Source: JAYPWI01 sp964629575 (GTDB lineage Bacteria > Actinomycetota > Acidimicrobiia > Acidimicrobiales > Poriferisodalaceae). Taken from it: a stretch of 64,000 nucleotides of DNA. The notes beneath the pieces were generated by a model that worked only from the letters and a program-made list of their open reading frames with translations, searched no databases and was not told where the DNA came from. Shown piece after piece: positions 7,899 to 17,268 of the stretch. The position numbers and the translations under genes were made by a program. The stretch lies in assembly GCA_964629575.1 (NCBI GenBank), contig CAZVUM010000016.1, positions 1 to 64,000 of the forward strand, read 5' to 3'. The stretch's first letter is position 1, and every line of letters begins with the position of its first letter.

Positions 7899-10054
7899 CG
7901 GTCTCCTCCCGGGCCCGGCTGGGCGGCCCTGTCTGCGGCCCTGTCTTCGGGCCCGGCGGCGGCACTGTCTGTCGCTACGTCGATGACGACATGGCCGGCG
8001 GTGTTCACCGAGGCCCGGTCGCCGGGCGGGACCAGAATCGTGGACTCGGGGTCGGTGATGAGCGCCGGCCCGGTCACCGCGGCTCCCGGCGCGAGCGATG
8101 CTCGTTCGAACGTCGGGCAGTCCACGAGCTGTCCGCTGCCGACCGTGATTCCGTCTGGGAAGAACGCCTGGCGGATGCCCGCAGAGTCCGCCGAGCCCAT
8201 GGCGGAAGCGTCGCCATCGGAGACCGGATCGCCGGACTCGCGGGTCGCTCCTGGCAGGTCCAGCGTCAGGTACCAGTCGATCGCTTCGACCGATGACGCC
8301 GGTTCGGAGTAGCCGTACTCGGCCTCGTACGCAGCGTGAAAGCGCTTGGCCACCTCGACGCCGAACCCCGCGTCGATGGGTCCTTGCGGCAGCTCGACCC
8401 GGAGCTCGTAACCCTGGCCGGCATAGCGGAGGTAGCCGTGCCGTCTCTCTGCGATGGCGTCAGCGCCGCCCGCCTGCGACGCGTTGGCACGCAGGCGCTC
8501 GTAGCACTCGGCGATGGCGGCGTCCGAGCCGCCGGCGTCGAGGGCGATCGGCATGCTCAACGAGACCGTCAACTGGGGTTGCGCCTCGAGCATGCCGACG
8601 GCCGAGCCGACGCCCGCCCCATGGGGCACGATCACGTGGCTCACGCCGAGCGCCCGCGCCAGGCCGGCCGCATGAACAGGGCCCGCTCCGCCGAACGCCA
8701 CGAGCGCGTAGTCGCGAGGGTCGCGTCCCTTTTCGATCGACATCGACCGCATCGCGCGCTCCATGGTTGCGTTCGCAACGGTGTGCACACCCCAGGCCGC
8801 TTCGAGAACCGACAGACCGAGCGGCGCGGCGATCTGCTCGGCGACCGCGTTCGTCGCCGCATCGACGTCGAGGGTCATGCGACCGCCCGCAAAGCGTTCG
8901 GGGTCGAGGTAACCCAGCACGAGGTTGGCATCGGAGATCGTGACCGCCCGGGCGCCGCGGCCATAGGAGACCGGACCAGGATCGGCACCGGCTGACTCGG
9001 GTCCCACACGGATGACGCCGAGCTCCACGGTTGCGATGCTGCCGCCGCCGGCGCCGATCTCCACCAGCTCCACCGCAGCGATGTTGAGCGGAAGGCCGCT
9101 GCCGGGGCGTTGGTTCACGGTGTCGACCTCAAAGGTCGTGCCGACCGCGGGCTCGCCGTTCTCGACTGCGCCGAGTTTGGCGGTGGTGCCGCCCATGTCG
9201 AAGCTCAACACCCGATCGATGCCGCCGCGCCGACCGATCTCCGCAGCGAGAAGAACCCCGGCCGCCGGCCCGGACTCCACCATCGTCACCGGCAACCGCC
9301 GTGTCATCTCCGCCGACAGCAGACCGCCGTTGGACTGCATCGCGTACAGCTCACCCACGAAACCCCGGGCGGTGAACGCGGAGCCGAGTCGATCGAGAAA
9401 GCGGCTCGTCACGGGCGCGACGTACGCGTTGGCGACCGTCGTGCTCGTCCGCTCGTACTCCCGATGCTTGGGCGACACCTGCGACGACAGGGAGACGGGG
9501 AGGTCCGGACGCCAGCGGTTGATCGCCGCACCGACGAGCTCCTCGTGCTCGGGTCGGATGTAGGAGTGCAGGAAGCTGACCGCGACGGCCTCAGGCTTGA
9601 GTCCCTCGAGGTGGGCGATCAGTACCTCGAGCGCTCCTTCGTCGAGCGGCACGACGACCTCGCCGTCGGCGCCGACCCGCTCGGCGACCTCGACGATCCT
9701 TCGGCGGGCGATCAGCGGCTCGGGCTTGGCGAGATGCAGGTCGAAGGTGTCATAGCGCTTCGCCCGTCCCATCAACAGCACGTCGCGAAAGCCTGCCGTT
9801 GTGACCAGCACCGTCCGAGCCCCATCGCGCTCGAGGATCGCGTTGGTCGCAACTGTGGTCGCGAGCAGGATCGAGCCCACGTCGCCGAGTTCGAAGGGGC
9901 GCAAGCGAGCAAGCCCGTCGATACCGTCGAGAACGGCCTCCTCGGGCGCCGCGGGCGTGCTCAGGACTTTCCAGTACCAGCTCTCACCCGTCGCTCCGTC
10001 CTGAAGAACGCAGTCGGTGAAGGTGCCTCCGGTGTCGACGGCGAGGCGCAGCAT
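7895..10054 (-). CDS. hyuA: Hydantoinase A / oxoprolinase family ATPase subunit
   Basis: The product is 719 residues. The start is placed at ATG 10054 because the family begins almost directly with the phosphate-binding loop, here MLRLAVDTGGTFTDCVLQDG; a TTG 21 bases further upstream adds only seven residues. Other family features are SFDMGGTTAKLG (second ASKHA phosphate motif), VEIGAGGGSIATVE and VAFGGAGPVHAAGLARALG. The ASKHA-fold subunit activates the cyclic substrate with ATP and works with HyuB, whose start codon overlaps its stop. The hyuA-hyuB order and length are normal. It is the first gene of the minus-strand operon ending in the decayed AhpD-like gene. Confidence 0.88.
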   Translation of the reverse strand: MLRLAVDTGGTFTDCVLQDGATGESWYWKVLSTPAAPEEAVLDGIDGLARLRPFELGDVGSILLATTVATNAILERDGARTVLVTTAGFRDVLLMGRAKRYDTFDLHLAKPEPLIARRRIVEVAERVGADGEVVVPLDEGALEVLIAHLEGLKPEAVAVSFLHSYIRPEHEELVGAAINRWRPDLPVSLSSQVSPKHREYERTSTTVANAYVAPVTSRFLDRLGSAFTARGFVGELYAMQSNGGLLSAEMTRRLPVTMVESGPAAGVLLAAEIGRRGGIDRVLSFDMGGTTAKLGAVENGEPAVGTTFEVDTVNQRPGSGLPLNIAAVELVEIGAGGGSIATVELGVIRVGPESAGADPGPVSYGRGARAVTISDANLVLGYLDPERFAGGRMTLDVDAATNAVAEQIAAPLGLSVLEAAWGVHTVANATMERAMRSMSIEKGRDPRDYALVAFGGAGPVHAAGLARALGVSHVIVPHGAGVGSAVGMLEAQPQLTVSLSMPIALDAGGSDAAIAECYERLRANASQAGGADAIAERRHGYLRYAGQGYELRVELPQGPIDAGFGVEVAKRFHAAYEAEYGYSEPASSVEAIDWYLTLDLPGATRESGDPVSDGDASAMGSADSAGIRQAFFPDGITVGSGQLVDCPTFERASLAPGAAVTGPALITDPESTILVPPGDRASVNTAGHVVIDVATDSAAAGPEDRAADRAAQPGPGGDR

Positions 10055-10108
10055 GCGCGGACCGTACTCCAACAACGGGAGGCCGGTCAGGGGCCCCGCC
10101 GCCGTCGC

Positions 10109-10858
10109 TCACAGCTTCTCCGCGAGGAACGCGAGCATGTCGCCCCACAGCTCGTGCGCGGCGGCCTCGTCGTAGGACTCCCGGTAGTCGGCGAGGAACG
10201 CGTGACCGGCGCCCGCGTAGATCTTGATGCGGGCATCTTTCCCCCGAGCCTCGAGGTCGGCGGCGAGCGCCTCGAGCTCGGCGGGAGAGGGATTCTGGTC
10301 CTCGCCGCCGCCGACGATGAAGATGGGGCACGCCAGGTCGCGTGCCATGCTCGCAGGTGGTGTCGGACGAGAGTCGGTGGTGTCGTCCTCAAAGGTGGCC
10401 CGGTTGATGAAGCCACCCCAACAGGGAATCGCGGCATCGAACTTCTGACTCGAGAAGGCGGTCAGCGTCGTGGCACGGCCGCCCATACAGAAGCCTGTCA
10501 GCGCAACCCGCTCGCTGGTGTCGTCTCGACCTCGGAGGTAGTCGGCCACCGATTCGACGTCGCCCACGATCTGGGGGTCCCGAAGCCCGAACATCGCAGG
10601 GAGCACGACGTCGAAGTCATGACCGGGTGCCCCTGTCCGGGCGTAGAGCTCCGGCGAGGCGGCCACGAAACCGGCGTGCGCAAACCGTCGGCACAGGTCC
10701 TCGATGTGTTCGACGCGCCCAAACGCCTCCTCGAGAACCACGATCGAGGGGTGTGGGCCCGCGTCCGTCGGCGCGGCGACATAGACGTCGATCGGACCGA
10801 GCTGCACGGTCTCGGTTCTGATGCGGGAGGGATCGGTGACTTCGCCTGCGAGTGCCAT
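10109..10858 (-). CDS. Dienelactone hydrolase family protein
   Basis: This 249-residue alpha/beta hydrolase has the dienelactone hydrolase layout: EEAFG near residue 45 (the conserved Glu), nucleophile elbow GFCMGG with cysteine, GGGEDQN carrying the acid Asp, and GAGHAF with the catalytic His. All triad residues are present, so it is probably active. Classical members open dienelactones in chlorocatechol degradation, but many homologues act on other lactones or esters. It lies upstream of hyuA on the same strand with a gap of about 54 bases, so it may be cotranscribed. Confidence 0.85.
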   Translation of the reverse strand: MALAGEVTDPSRIRTETVQLGPIDVYVAAPTDAGPHPSIVVLEEAFGRVEHIEDLCRRFAHAGFVAASPELYARTGAPGHDFDVVLPAMFGLRDPQIVGDVESVADYLRGRDDTSERVALTGFCMGGRATTLTAFSSQKFDAAIPCWGGFINRATFEDDTTDSRPTPPASMARDLACPIFIVGGGEDQNPSPAELEALAADLEARGKDARIKIYAGAGHAFLADYRESYDEAAAHELWGDMLAFLAEKL

Positions 10859-10892
10859 GGGCGAACGCTATCGCGACGGGATTCGCGGCGGC

Positions 10893-11987
10893 TCAGGGCG
10901 TTGCGACAGGCGGCGACATCGGAGCAGACAGCGGCGGAGGCGGCATCCACGAGGTCGGAATCTGCCAGATGACCACCGGGGGCGACACCGGCTCGGACTC
11001 GACGAGGTCCCTGAAACCGCCGAAGTCGTAATGGAAGAGTGAGCAGAGCACGCCGTACACCTGCAGACCGCTGCAGATGGGCCCGCTGGTACCGCCGCCG
11101 AACACCGGCAGCACCTCGGTCTGGAACAGCGTCCGGTCTGTCGGCAAGCCAGACGCCAGTCCGAGAAGCCGGTGTGTGTAGGGCACCGCCCCGGCCGTGC
11201 TGTAGTACCAGCACGCCGACGGAATCCACTCGAGCGATTCGCCCCATGTCTCGTGGGCGACCCACCGGTGATGCAGAGGGGGACAACCTTCCGACGTCAG
11301 CCGGAACGTCGCAGCGTGATAGAGGGTCCACGGCACCACGACGCCTGGCCCGTCGACCATTCCACCCCACGACACAGGCCGACAGTCCTCACCGGACTCG
11401 TCGCCGCCGTCCCCGGTGTCACCGTCATCGCCGTCGGGCTCCGGTTCCGACATGGCACCCGGGGTGGCCTGCACACGTGTCCAGTTGCGGTAGGACCCGC
11501 CGACGTAGGCCCGAACCTCGACGTCGTAGGTGGTTCCGTTGTTCAGCCCGCTGAGCTCCGCCTCGAAGGTGTTCTTCGCGAAGGCCAACGCCCAGCCGGG
11601 GGTTCCCACCTCTCGGTAGCGCCACTGGTGCCACACCGAGCCGTCGACCGGCTCCCATTGTGCGAACAGCCCGCCATCGCCCGATGTGACGGTGAGCGAC
11701 GGCGAGGTCGATGTTCCGGGAGAGGATTCGACCGCGGGAACCGCCTCAGCGACGAGCTCGGCCGAGCTCACATAGACCGGCGGGCTCGCCGGCGGGGAGG
11801 CGGGCTCGACGTCGACCTCGATCAAGCGACCATCGGGGGTGAGACACGCGGTGAAGCGATCCTCGGCTGCCGCAGCGCTCCCCGTCACCGTGACGCGGTC
11901 GGCGGGCGGCTGGGAGAAGCCGCTCCCGACGAGCACGGTCGCGATGACCGCAACCATCAGTGCGCAGAGCCCGCGCCGAACACTCAT
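10893..11987 (-). CDS. Secreted protein with one fibronectin type III-like domain
   Basis: The 364-residue product starts with a Sec signal (MSVRRGLCALMVAVIATVLVG). A central stretch of about 85 residues resembles a fibronectin type III domain (SLTVTSGDGGLFAQWEPVDG ... GLNNGTTYDVEVRAY). An acidic linker (EPEPDGDDGDTGDGGDESGED) follows, then a cysteine- and tryptophan-rich C-terminal region with no recognised family. It is probably extracellular or cell-surface. It is downstream of the P450 gene on the same strand, with a 78-base gap. Function unknown. Confidence 0.7.
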   Translation of the reverse strand: MSVRRGLCALMVAVIATVLVGSGFSQPPADRVTVTGSAAAAEDRFTACLTPDGRLIEVDVEPASPPASPPVYVSSAELVAEAVPAVESSPGTSTSPSLTVTSGDGGLFAQWEPVDGSVWHQWRYREVGTPGWALAFAKNTFEAELSGLNNGTTYDVEVRAYVGGSYRNWTRVQATPGAMSEPEPDGDDGDTGDGGDESGEDCRPVSWGGMVDGPGVVVPWTLYHAATFRLTSEGCPPLHHRWVAHETWGESLEWIPSACWYYSTAGAVPYTHRLLGLASGLPTDRTLFQTEVLPVFGGGTSGPICSGLQVYGVLCSLFHYDFGGFRDLVESEPVSPPVVIWQIPTSWMPPPPLSAPMSPPVATP

Positions 11988-12065
11988 GCCACCCTCCGAA
12001 GCCGCCGTACGACCTCATGGAGTGGTACCAGAGCCACCTGCCGTGGTGGGTGACCCCAACCTCGG

Positions 12066-13355
12066 TCAGCGGCGCTCGCCCTCCGGGAAGCAGAACGGCA
12101 TGAGGCGCGGGCCGCGCACCTGGCCGCCCGCCCACTTCATCTGCTCACCCTCGCGGAGGCTGAACTCGGGGATGCGTTCGAGCCACACACCAAGTGCGGT
12201 GTTCATCTCCAGGCGAGCGAGGTTGGAACCGGCGCAGCGATGGATGCCCGACCCGAACGCGATGTGGCGGTTGATGACCCGGTCGATGATGAAGGTGTCC
12301 GCGTCCTCGAAGTGCTCCGGATCGTGGCACGCGGCCGGGAAGTTCATCAGCACCTTGTCGCCCGACTTGATGTGAGCACCCTCGTACTCGAAGTCGGTCT
12401 CGGCGACGCGCGCCATGGTGACCGGCGCGTAGAACCGAAGAAACTCCTCTGTGGCCGTGGGCAACAGATCGGGTTCGTCGAGCAATCGCTGGCGATCCTC
12501 GGGGTAGGTCGCCAGATGCCACAGGGCTGAGCCGATCGAGCTCCACGTGGTGTCGATCCCGGCGACGATCAGCAGATTGGTGATCCCGATGACCACCTGC
12601 GGGGTGACCTTGGCGTCGGGGTCGTCGACCTCCATGAACAGCAGGTCGGTGAGCAGATCCTCCTGAGGATCCTCGGCGCGCTTGGCGACCTCAGCACCGA
12701 TGAAGGCGAGCATCTCATCACGCGCCTGCATCCGCCGTTCGGGGTCGTGCAGCCCCTCCCCCAGAAGCAGGTTGACCCACTCGACGAACTGGTCGGCCAT
12801 GCCGGGGTCGACCCCGATCAAGTGCGCGATGACTCGCGGCGGGATCTGCTGCGAGTAGTCCACCGCACCATCGCACCGTCCGGACTCGATGAAGCCGTCG
12901 ATGAGCTCATGGCAGAGCTCTTCGGTGTACTCCTGATACCGCGTGACCGCTCGCGGGGCGAAAGCGGGCAACAGCATGCGGCGGGTCCACCCGTGCAACG
13001 GAGGATCTGCCGTGATGGGAGCCGCCCCGATCATCTGCTCGTAGCGGGACAGCTCCGGCGCGTTGGGTGCCGGGGGCATCACGAGGGGTTGGCGTGAGCT
13101 CAGCTCCGGAATCATCTTCGCCATCTCGCGCACGTCGTCGAACTTGGTGGGGTTCCACGACCCGCCCAGTCGATCGGTGTGGGCGACCGGACATTTGTCT
13201 CGCATCTCGGCCCAGATGGGAACGGGATCCTCGATGTAGGCCTCGTCGCGGAGGTCGTAGTCGGTTGTCCAGTCCTCGACCGGTCCGCCGGGGGCCCAGA
13301 TGTCCGGGCTGCTCGCCAGGCTCATCTTCTCGTGCATGTCAGGGGTGTCGGTCAT
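12066..13355 (-). CDS. Cytochrome P450
   Basis: This is a soluble bacterial P450 of 429 residues with the I-helix oxygen-activation motif AGIDTTWSSIG, the K-helix ExxR in TEEFLRFYAP, and the haem loop FGSGIHRCAGSNLARLE with the cysteine ligand. The N-terminus has no membrane anchor. Such enzymes need a ferredoxin and a reductase; none lies next to it. The surroundings (flavin monooxygenase, Rieske oxygenase, dehalogenase) suggest breakdown or modification of hydrophobic or xenobiotic compounds, but the substrate is unknown. It is divergent from the molybdopterin oxidoreductase, with 93 bases between the starts. Confidence 0.92.
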   Translation of the reverse strand: MTDTPDMHEKMSLASSPDIWAPGGPVEDWTTDYDLRDEAYIEDPVPIWAEMRDKCPVAHTDRLGGSWNPTKFDDVREMAKMIPELSSRQPLVMPPAPNAPELSRYEQMIGAAPITADPPLHGWTRRMLLPAFAPRAVTRYQEYTEELCHELIDGFIESGRCDGAVDYSQQIPPRVIAHLIGVDPGMADQFVEWVNLLLGEGLHDPERRMQARDEMLAFIGAEVAKRAEDPQEDLLTDLLFMEVDDPDAKVTPQVVIGITNLLIVAGIDTTWSSIGSALWHLATYPEDRQRLLDEPDLLPTATEEFLRFYAPVTMARVAETDFEYEGAHIKSGDKVLMNFPAACHDPEHFEDADTFIIDRVINRHIAFGSGIHRCAGSNLARLEMNTALGVWLERIPEFSLREGEQMKWAGGQVRGPRLMPFCFPEGERR

Positions 13356-13448
13356 CGAGCCAGATCCTGTGTGCGGTCGCGGCGGCCAAAACTACCGCCT
13401 GACCGTCCGAGATCGAGAAGACTGTCGACACCGAGGGGAAGAGACGCC

Positions 13449-15500
13449 ATGGCAGCGAGCGAATCACAGGCCAGGACGGTGGTCGGCTCGTGCCCGTTGG
13501 ACTGCCCCGATGCCTGTTCGTGGCACATTCACCTCGACGGGGACGGACAACCGCAGTCGATCCGCGGTAACCCCGATCACCCCTTCACCCAGGGAGGTCT
13601 GTGCCCCAAGGTCAACCCCTGGCTGACGTTCGCGTCCGACCCCCGCCGCCTCACGACGCCGCTGCGACGCACCGGGGCGAAGGGTGAGGGGCAGTTCGAG
13701 CCGATCGGCTGGGACGAGGCCATCGCGGAGATGGCGGCGCGCTTCACCGAGATCATCGACCGGTCGAGCGGGGCTGCGATCTGGCCGTTCGTCGGCACGG
13801 GCAACCTCGGTTGGATCCAAGGTCTCAACGGCCCGGCGCGAGTGTGGCGACGCATGGGCGCCTCTGCACATCACATGAGCATCTGCTCGGTCGCCGGCCG
13901 GGAGGGCATCAATCTGTCGGTCGGCACGGGCGACTGGATGGACGCTGAGGCCTTCTCCGATGCCGGCCTCGTGGTGATCTGGGGCTCCAACACGCTCGTC
14001 ACCAACCGCCACCTGTGGCCATTCGTCGACCAGGCCCGCCGCGCTGGGGCACCGTTGGCGGTGATCGATCCGGTGCGCACCCGCACGGCAGACAGGGCCG
14101 ACGTCCACCTCGCTCCCAGGCCCGGAACCGACGGAGCGCTGGCCATGGCGGTCTGCGCGGAGCTCGTTCGCCAGGACGCGCACGACAGCCGGTTCCTCAC
14201 ACAGCGAACAGCCGGCTGGCCCGAGTTCGAGAAGTCTCTCGAGGAGTGGTCGCTCGCGAAGGCCGCCGAGATCACCGGCGTCGACGTCGGCCAGATCGCG
14301 GCGCTCGTCGAGCTGATCGCGTCTCATCGGCCACTGGCGTTGCGCGTCGGTCACGGGATTCAGCGGCACGCCGCCGGCGGTCAGGCGATGCGGACGGTGG
14401 CGTGCATCCCAGCGATTGTCGGGGCCTATGACGAGCTCGGCGGTGGTTCGCTGTACTCCTCCAGCGGGACACCCAAAGGGTGGAACATCGAGCGGCATCG
14501 GCGTCCGAGTCTCGGCGACCCACCGAGAACGCTCGTCCACACCAACCTCGGCCGCAACCTCCTCCACCTCGACGACCCCCCGATCGAGGCGCTCTTCGTG
14601 TGGTGCGCGAATCCCGCTGTGTCCAACCCTCAGCTCGATCTGGTGCGCCAGGGTCTGCTCCGTGAGGACCTCTTCACCGTCGTCGCCGACCTGTACCCGA
14701 CCGAGACCGCCTCGTACGCCGATCTGGTGCTCCCGTCGGCCATGCAGCACGAACAGCTGGAGATCAACGACAGCTACAACCACCGCTACCTGCACTGGAA
14801 CGAGCCGGCGGTGCAACCGGCTGGGGATGCGCTGCCGCACACAGAGATCTTTCGACGGCTCGCCGCTGCGATGGGCTACGACGAGCCCGAGCTCTTCGCC
14901 TCAGACCACGAACTCGCGGACGATCTCCTGGGCAGCGAGGAGTTCGCCAGGGCCGGCATCGATGCCGCGAGGTTGCGGTCGTCGGGCTTCCTCCCGATGC
15001 CAGAGCGGCTGCCGCCCTCGGAGCGAGCCTTCCCCACACCGTCTGGTCTCTTCGAGTTCGTGTCCACGACTGCCGCCGAGCTCGGACACCCCACGCTCCC
15101 CTCCTACGCCGCTCCGCTCGAAGCCTCCGACCCCGAGTCGCTGGCGCTGATCGCGGCCGCCGGCGACCGACACGTCAACTCGACGTTCGCAGGGACCGAG
15201 GCGGTGCTCGGCGGCTCCTCGGCGCCAAGGGTTCGGGTGCATCCCGACGACGCCACCCGCCTCGGCCTCACCGAGGGCGCCACGGTCGAGGTGTCGAACG
15301 GACGCGGCGCTTTCACTGCCATCGCGGACATCACCGATGCGACGCGCCCCGGCGTCGTCTCGTCGAGCAAGGGCTGGTGGGGCCAGGGCGTCAACGAAAC
15401 GACGCTCGAGCACGATGCCGACATGGGCGGAGGGGCGATCTTTCACGACAACGCCGTCCGGCTCCGCGTCGCCGACCGAGCAACTGACGCGGCCTACTGA
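13449..15500 (+). CDS. Molybdopterin oxidoreductase (bis-MGD family)
   Basis: The start is ATG 13449, preceded by a purine-rich GAGGGGAAGAG; the open frame extends further upstream but without family similarity. The 683-residue protein opens with a [4Fe-4S] motif (SCPLDCPDACSW ... GGLCPK), followed by the molybdopterin domain (PVRTRTADRADVHLAPRPGTDGALA; ADLYPTETASYADLVLPSAM) and a C-terminal dinucleotide-binding barrel (VRVHPDDATRLGL). This matches single-subunit DMSO-reductase-superfamily enzymes related to formate dehydrogenase-like and biotin-sulfoxide-reductase-like proteins. No TAT signal is visible, so it is probably cytoplasmic. No iron-sulfur or membrane partner is adjacent. Substrate unknown. 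Confidence 0.85.
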   Translation: MAASESQARTVVGSCPLDCPDACSWHIHLDGDGQPQSIRGNPDHPFTQGGLCPKVNPWLTFASDPRRLTTPLRRTGAKGEGQFEPIGWDEAIAEMAARFTEIIDRSSGAAIWPFVGTGNLGWIQGLNGPARVWRRMGASAHHMSICSVAGREGINLSVGTGDWMDAEAFSDAGLVVIWGSNTLVTNRHLWPFVDQARRAGAPLAVIDPVRTRTADRADVHLAPRPGTDGALAMAVCAELVRQDAHDSRFLTQRTAGWPEFEKSLEEWSLAKAAEITGVDVGQIAALVELIASHRPLALRVGHGIQRHAAGGQAMRTVACIPAIVGAYDELGGGSLYSSSGTPKGWNIERHRRPSLGDPPRTLVHTNLGRNLLHLDDPPIEALFVWCANPAVSNPQLDLVRQGLLREDLFTVVADLYPTETASYADLVLPSAMQHEQLEINDSYNHRYLHWNEPAVQPAGDALPHTEIFRRLAAAMGYDEPELFASDHELADDLLGSEEFARAGIDAARLRSSGFLPMPERLPPSERAFPTPSGLFEFVSTTAAELGHPTLPSYAAPLEASDPESLALIAAAGDRHVNSTFAGTEAVLGGSSAPRVRVHPDDATRLGLTEGATVEVSNGRGAFTAIADITDATRPGVVSSSKGWWGQGVNETTLEHDADMGGGAIFHDNAVRLRVADRATDAAY

Positions 15501-17212
15501 ACGCAGCCGTAGCGCGCCGACGACACGTGGCGGGCGAAGCGGTGCAGCACTGAGGCGGGTGCGATCTCCACGGGGATCTCTCGTGGCCCGAGGGAGGCCA
15601 TGCGGTCTGCGAGCTCTGCATCTTCGAGAACGACATCGAGCGTGCGAGCCGCCGGGTCGATCACGATCGTGTCGCCGTCGTTGACCGCCCCGATCGGCCC
15701 ACCGTCGGCAGCTTCGGGGCAGATGTGTCCGATGAGGATGCCGTGAGACACGCCCGAGAAGCGCCCGTCGGTGATGAGGGCTACGTCCTTGCCCAGCCCG
15801 CGGCCCTGCAGCTCGACGGTGAGCGCCACCATCTCCGGCATCCCGGGGCCGCCCTTGGGGCCGACGTTGCGCACCACGACGACGTCACCCGGCACGATCG
15901 ACCCCGCCTGGATCGCCGCCATTGCGTCGGGCTCGCTGTCGAAGGTCCGAGCTCGGCCCCTGAACTCGCCAGACTTCAGGGTCTTGCCGCTGAGCTTCAG
16001 CACGCAGCTCTCCGGCGCGAGATTGCCGTGCAGAACCGAGATGTGGTTGTTGGGGGCGGCGAGAGGAGCGCTCACCGGGGAGACGACGTCTTGATCGCCG
16101 AGCTCGGCGAGGGTGGGGACCTCAGCGAGGTTGTCGGCGACCGTCGCGCCGGTGACGGTGAGCGCGTCACCGTGCAGGAACCCGTTGTCGAGCAGCTCCT
16201 TCATCACGATCGGGACGCCACCGACCTCGTGGAGTCCGACCATCGAGTAGGGCCCATGCGGCTGGAGGTTGGCGATGAGCGGCACCTTCTCCCCCACCGC
16301 TTGGATGCGCTCGATCGTGAGCGGCACCCCGGCGTTGTGCGCCAACGCCAGAAGGTGGAGGTACATGTTGGTCGAGCCGCCCATCGCGTAGGCGACCGTG
16401 ATGGCGTTCTCGAAGCCCTTCATCGTCATGATGTCGCGGGGGCGGATGTCGGCGTCGATCAACCGGTACAGCGCCTCGGACGTGGCCTGCACCTGGGCCT
16501 TCACGTCGTCGTGGATGTCGCTCGATGCGTCGTAGTCGGCGGGGTGCGAGGCGCCGCGGGGAAGCATCATCCCCATCGCCTCGGTGATTGTGCTCATCGT
16601 GTTGGCGGTGAACATGGCACCGCAGGTTCCGCTCCCGGGCATGACGTTTCGCTCCACCTCGACGAATTCTTCGCGGGTGATCCGCTGGGCGCGCAGGGCC
16701 GCCCGGGCCTCCGCCCAGTCGAGGATCGTGAGGTTGTTGCCCTTCGATGCCCACGGTTCGAAGCTCACGCATCCCGGCGAGCTCGTTCCGGGGTAGATCA
16801 CGAGCCCGACATCGTTGGTACGTGCGAGGGGCATCATCGCCGCGGCGCCGGTCTTGTCGCAGCCCGAGATGACGATCATCGCGTCGCCGTGATGAGCCCG
16901 GTGACCGGTCTCGAAGCAGTCCGCGATGAGATCGCGCGAGGGCAAGCTGTACCCGGCGGTGGGACTGCCCTGGGTCAGCGCGTCGGACACAGCCGGCCCG
17001 CCCACCACCAGGCCCTGGCCGCCCTGTGCCTCCACAGCGGTCGTCAGGAGGTCGCTGATGCGCTCGACCCTGTTGTTGCACCTGTGGGCGTTGGTGTAGG
17101 CACCCGCGATCGTGACGACGACATTGCGGGCCCTGACTTCGTCGGGGTCGAATCCCGCAGCGCGGACCTCGAGCGAGGCCCTCTTCCAGTGGCTGTTCGA
17201 CGGCTCGGTCAT
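15494..17212 (-). CDS. IlvD/Edd family dehydratase
   Basis: The 572-residue product belongs to the dihydroxy-acid dehydratase / phosphogluconate dehydratase family: YSLPSRDLIAD, SGCDKTGAAAMMP, GSGTCGAMFTANTMS, GPKGGPGMPEM and TDGRFSGVSHG. Cysteines likely to bind the iron-sulfur cluster are in NAHRCNN, GCDKT and GTCGAM. The N-terminal third differs from canonical IlvD, so a sugar-acid dehydratase role is as likely as branched-chain amino-acid synthesis. Its stop overlaps the converging molybdopterin oxidoreductase by 7 bases. It is divergent from nth, 56 bases away. Confidence 0.85.
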   Translation of the reverse strand: MTEPSNSHWKRASLEVRAAGFDPDEVRARNVVVTIAGAYTNAHRCNNRVERISDLLTTAVEAQGGQGLVVGGPAVSDALTQGSPTAGYSLPSRDLIADCFETGHRAHHGDAMIVISGCDKTGAAAMMPLARTNDVGLVIYPGTSSPGCVSFEPWASKGNNLTILDWAEARAALRAQRITREEFVEVERNVMPGSGTCGAMFTANTMSTITEAMGMMLPRGASHPADYDASSDIHDDVKAQVQATSEALYRLIDADIRPRDIMTMKGFENAITVAYAMGGSTNMYLHLLALAHNAGVPLTIERIQAVGEKVPLIANLQPHGPYSMVGLHEVGGVPIVMKELLDNGFLHGDALTVTGATVADNLAEVPTLAELGDQDVVSPVSAPLAAPNNHISVLHGNLAPESCVLKLSGKTLKSGEFRGRARTFDSEPDAMAAIQAGSIVPGDVVVVRNVGPKGGPGMPEMVALTVELQGRGLGKDVALITDGRFSGVSHGILIGHICPEAADGGPIGAVNDGDTIVIDPAARTLDVVLEDAELADRMASLGPREIPVEIAPASVLHRFARHVSSARYGCVQ

Positions 17213-17268
17213 CTCCTCACCCTGTCACAGCGGGCGCCACGCCGGTCGGCCGGCGGTACGGTGCTGCC

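Noticed and set aside
9110..10972. 620-codon plus-strand frame antisense to hyuA and the dienelactone hydrolase
   Set aside because: The opposite strand carries complete, motif-rich genes. This frame is the typical antisense shadow of high-GC coding DNA.
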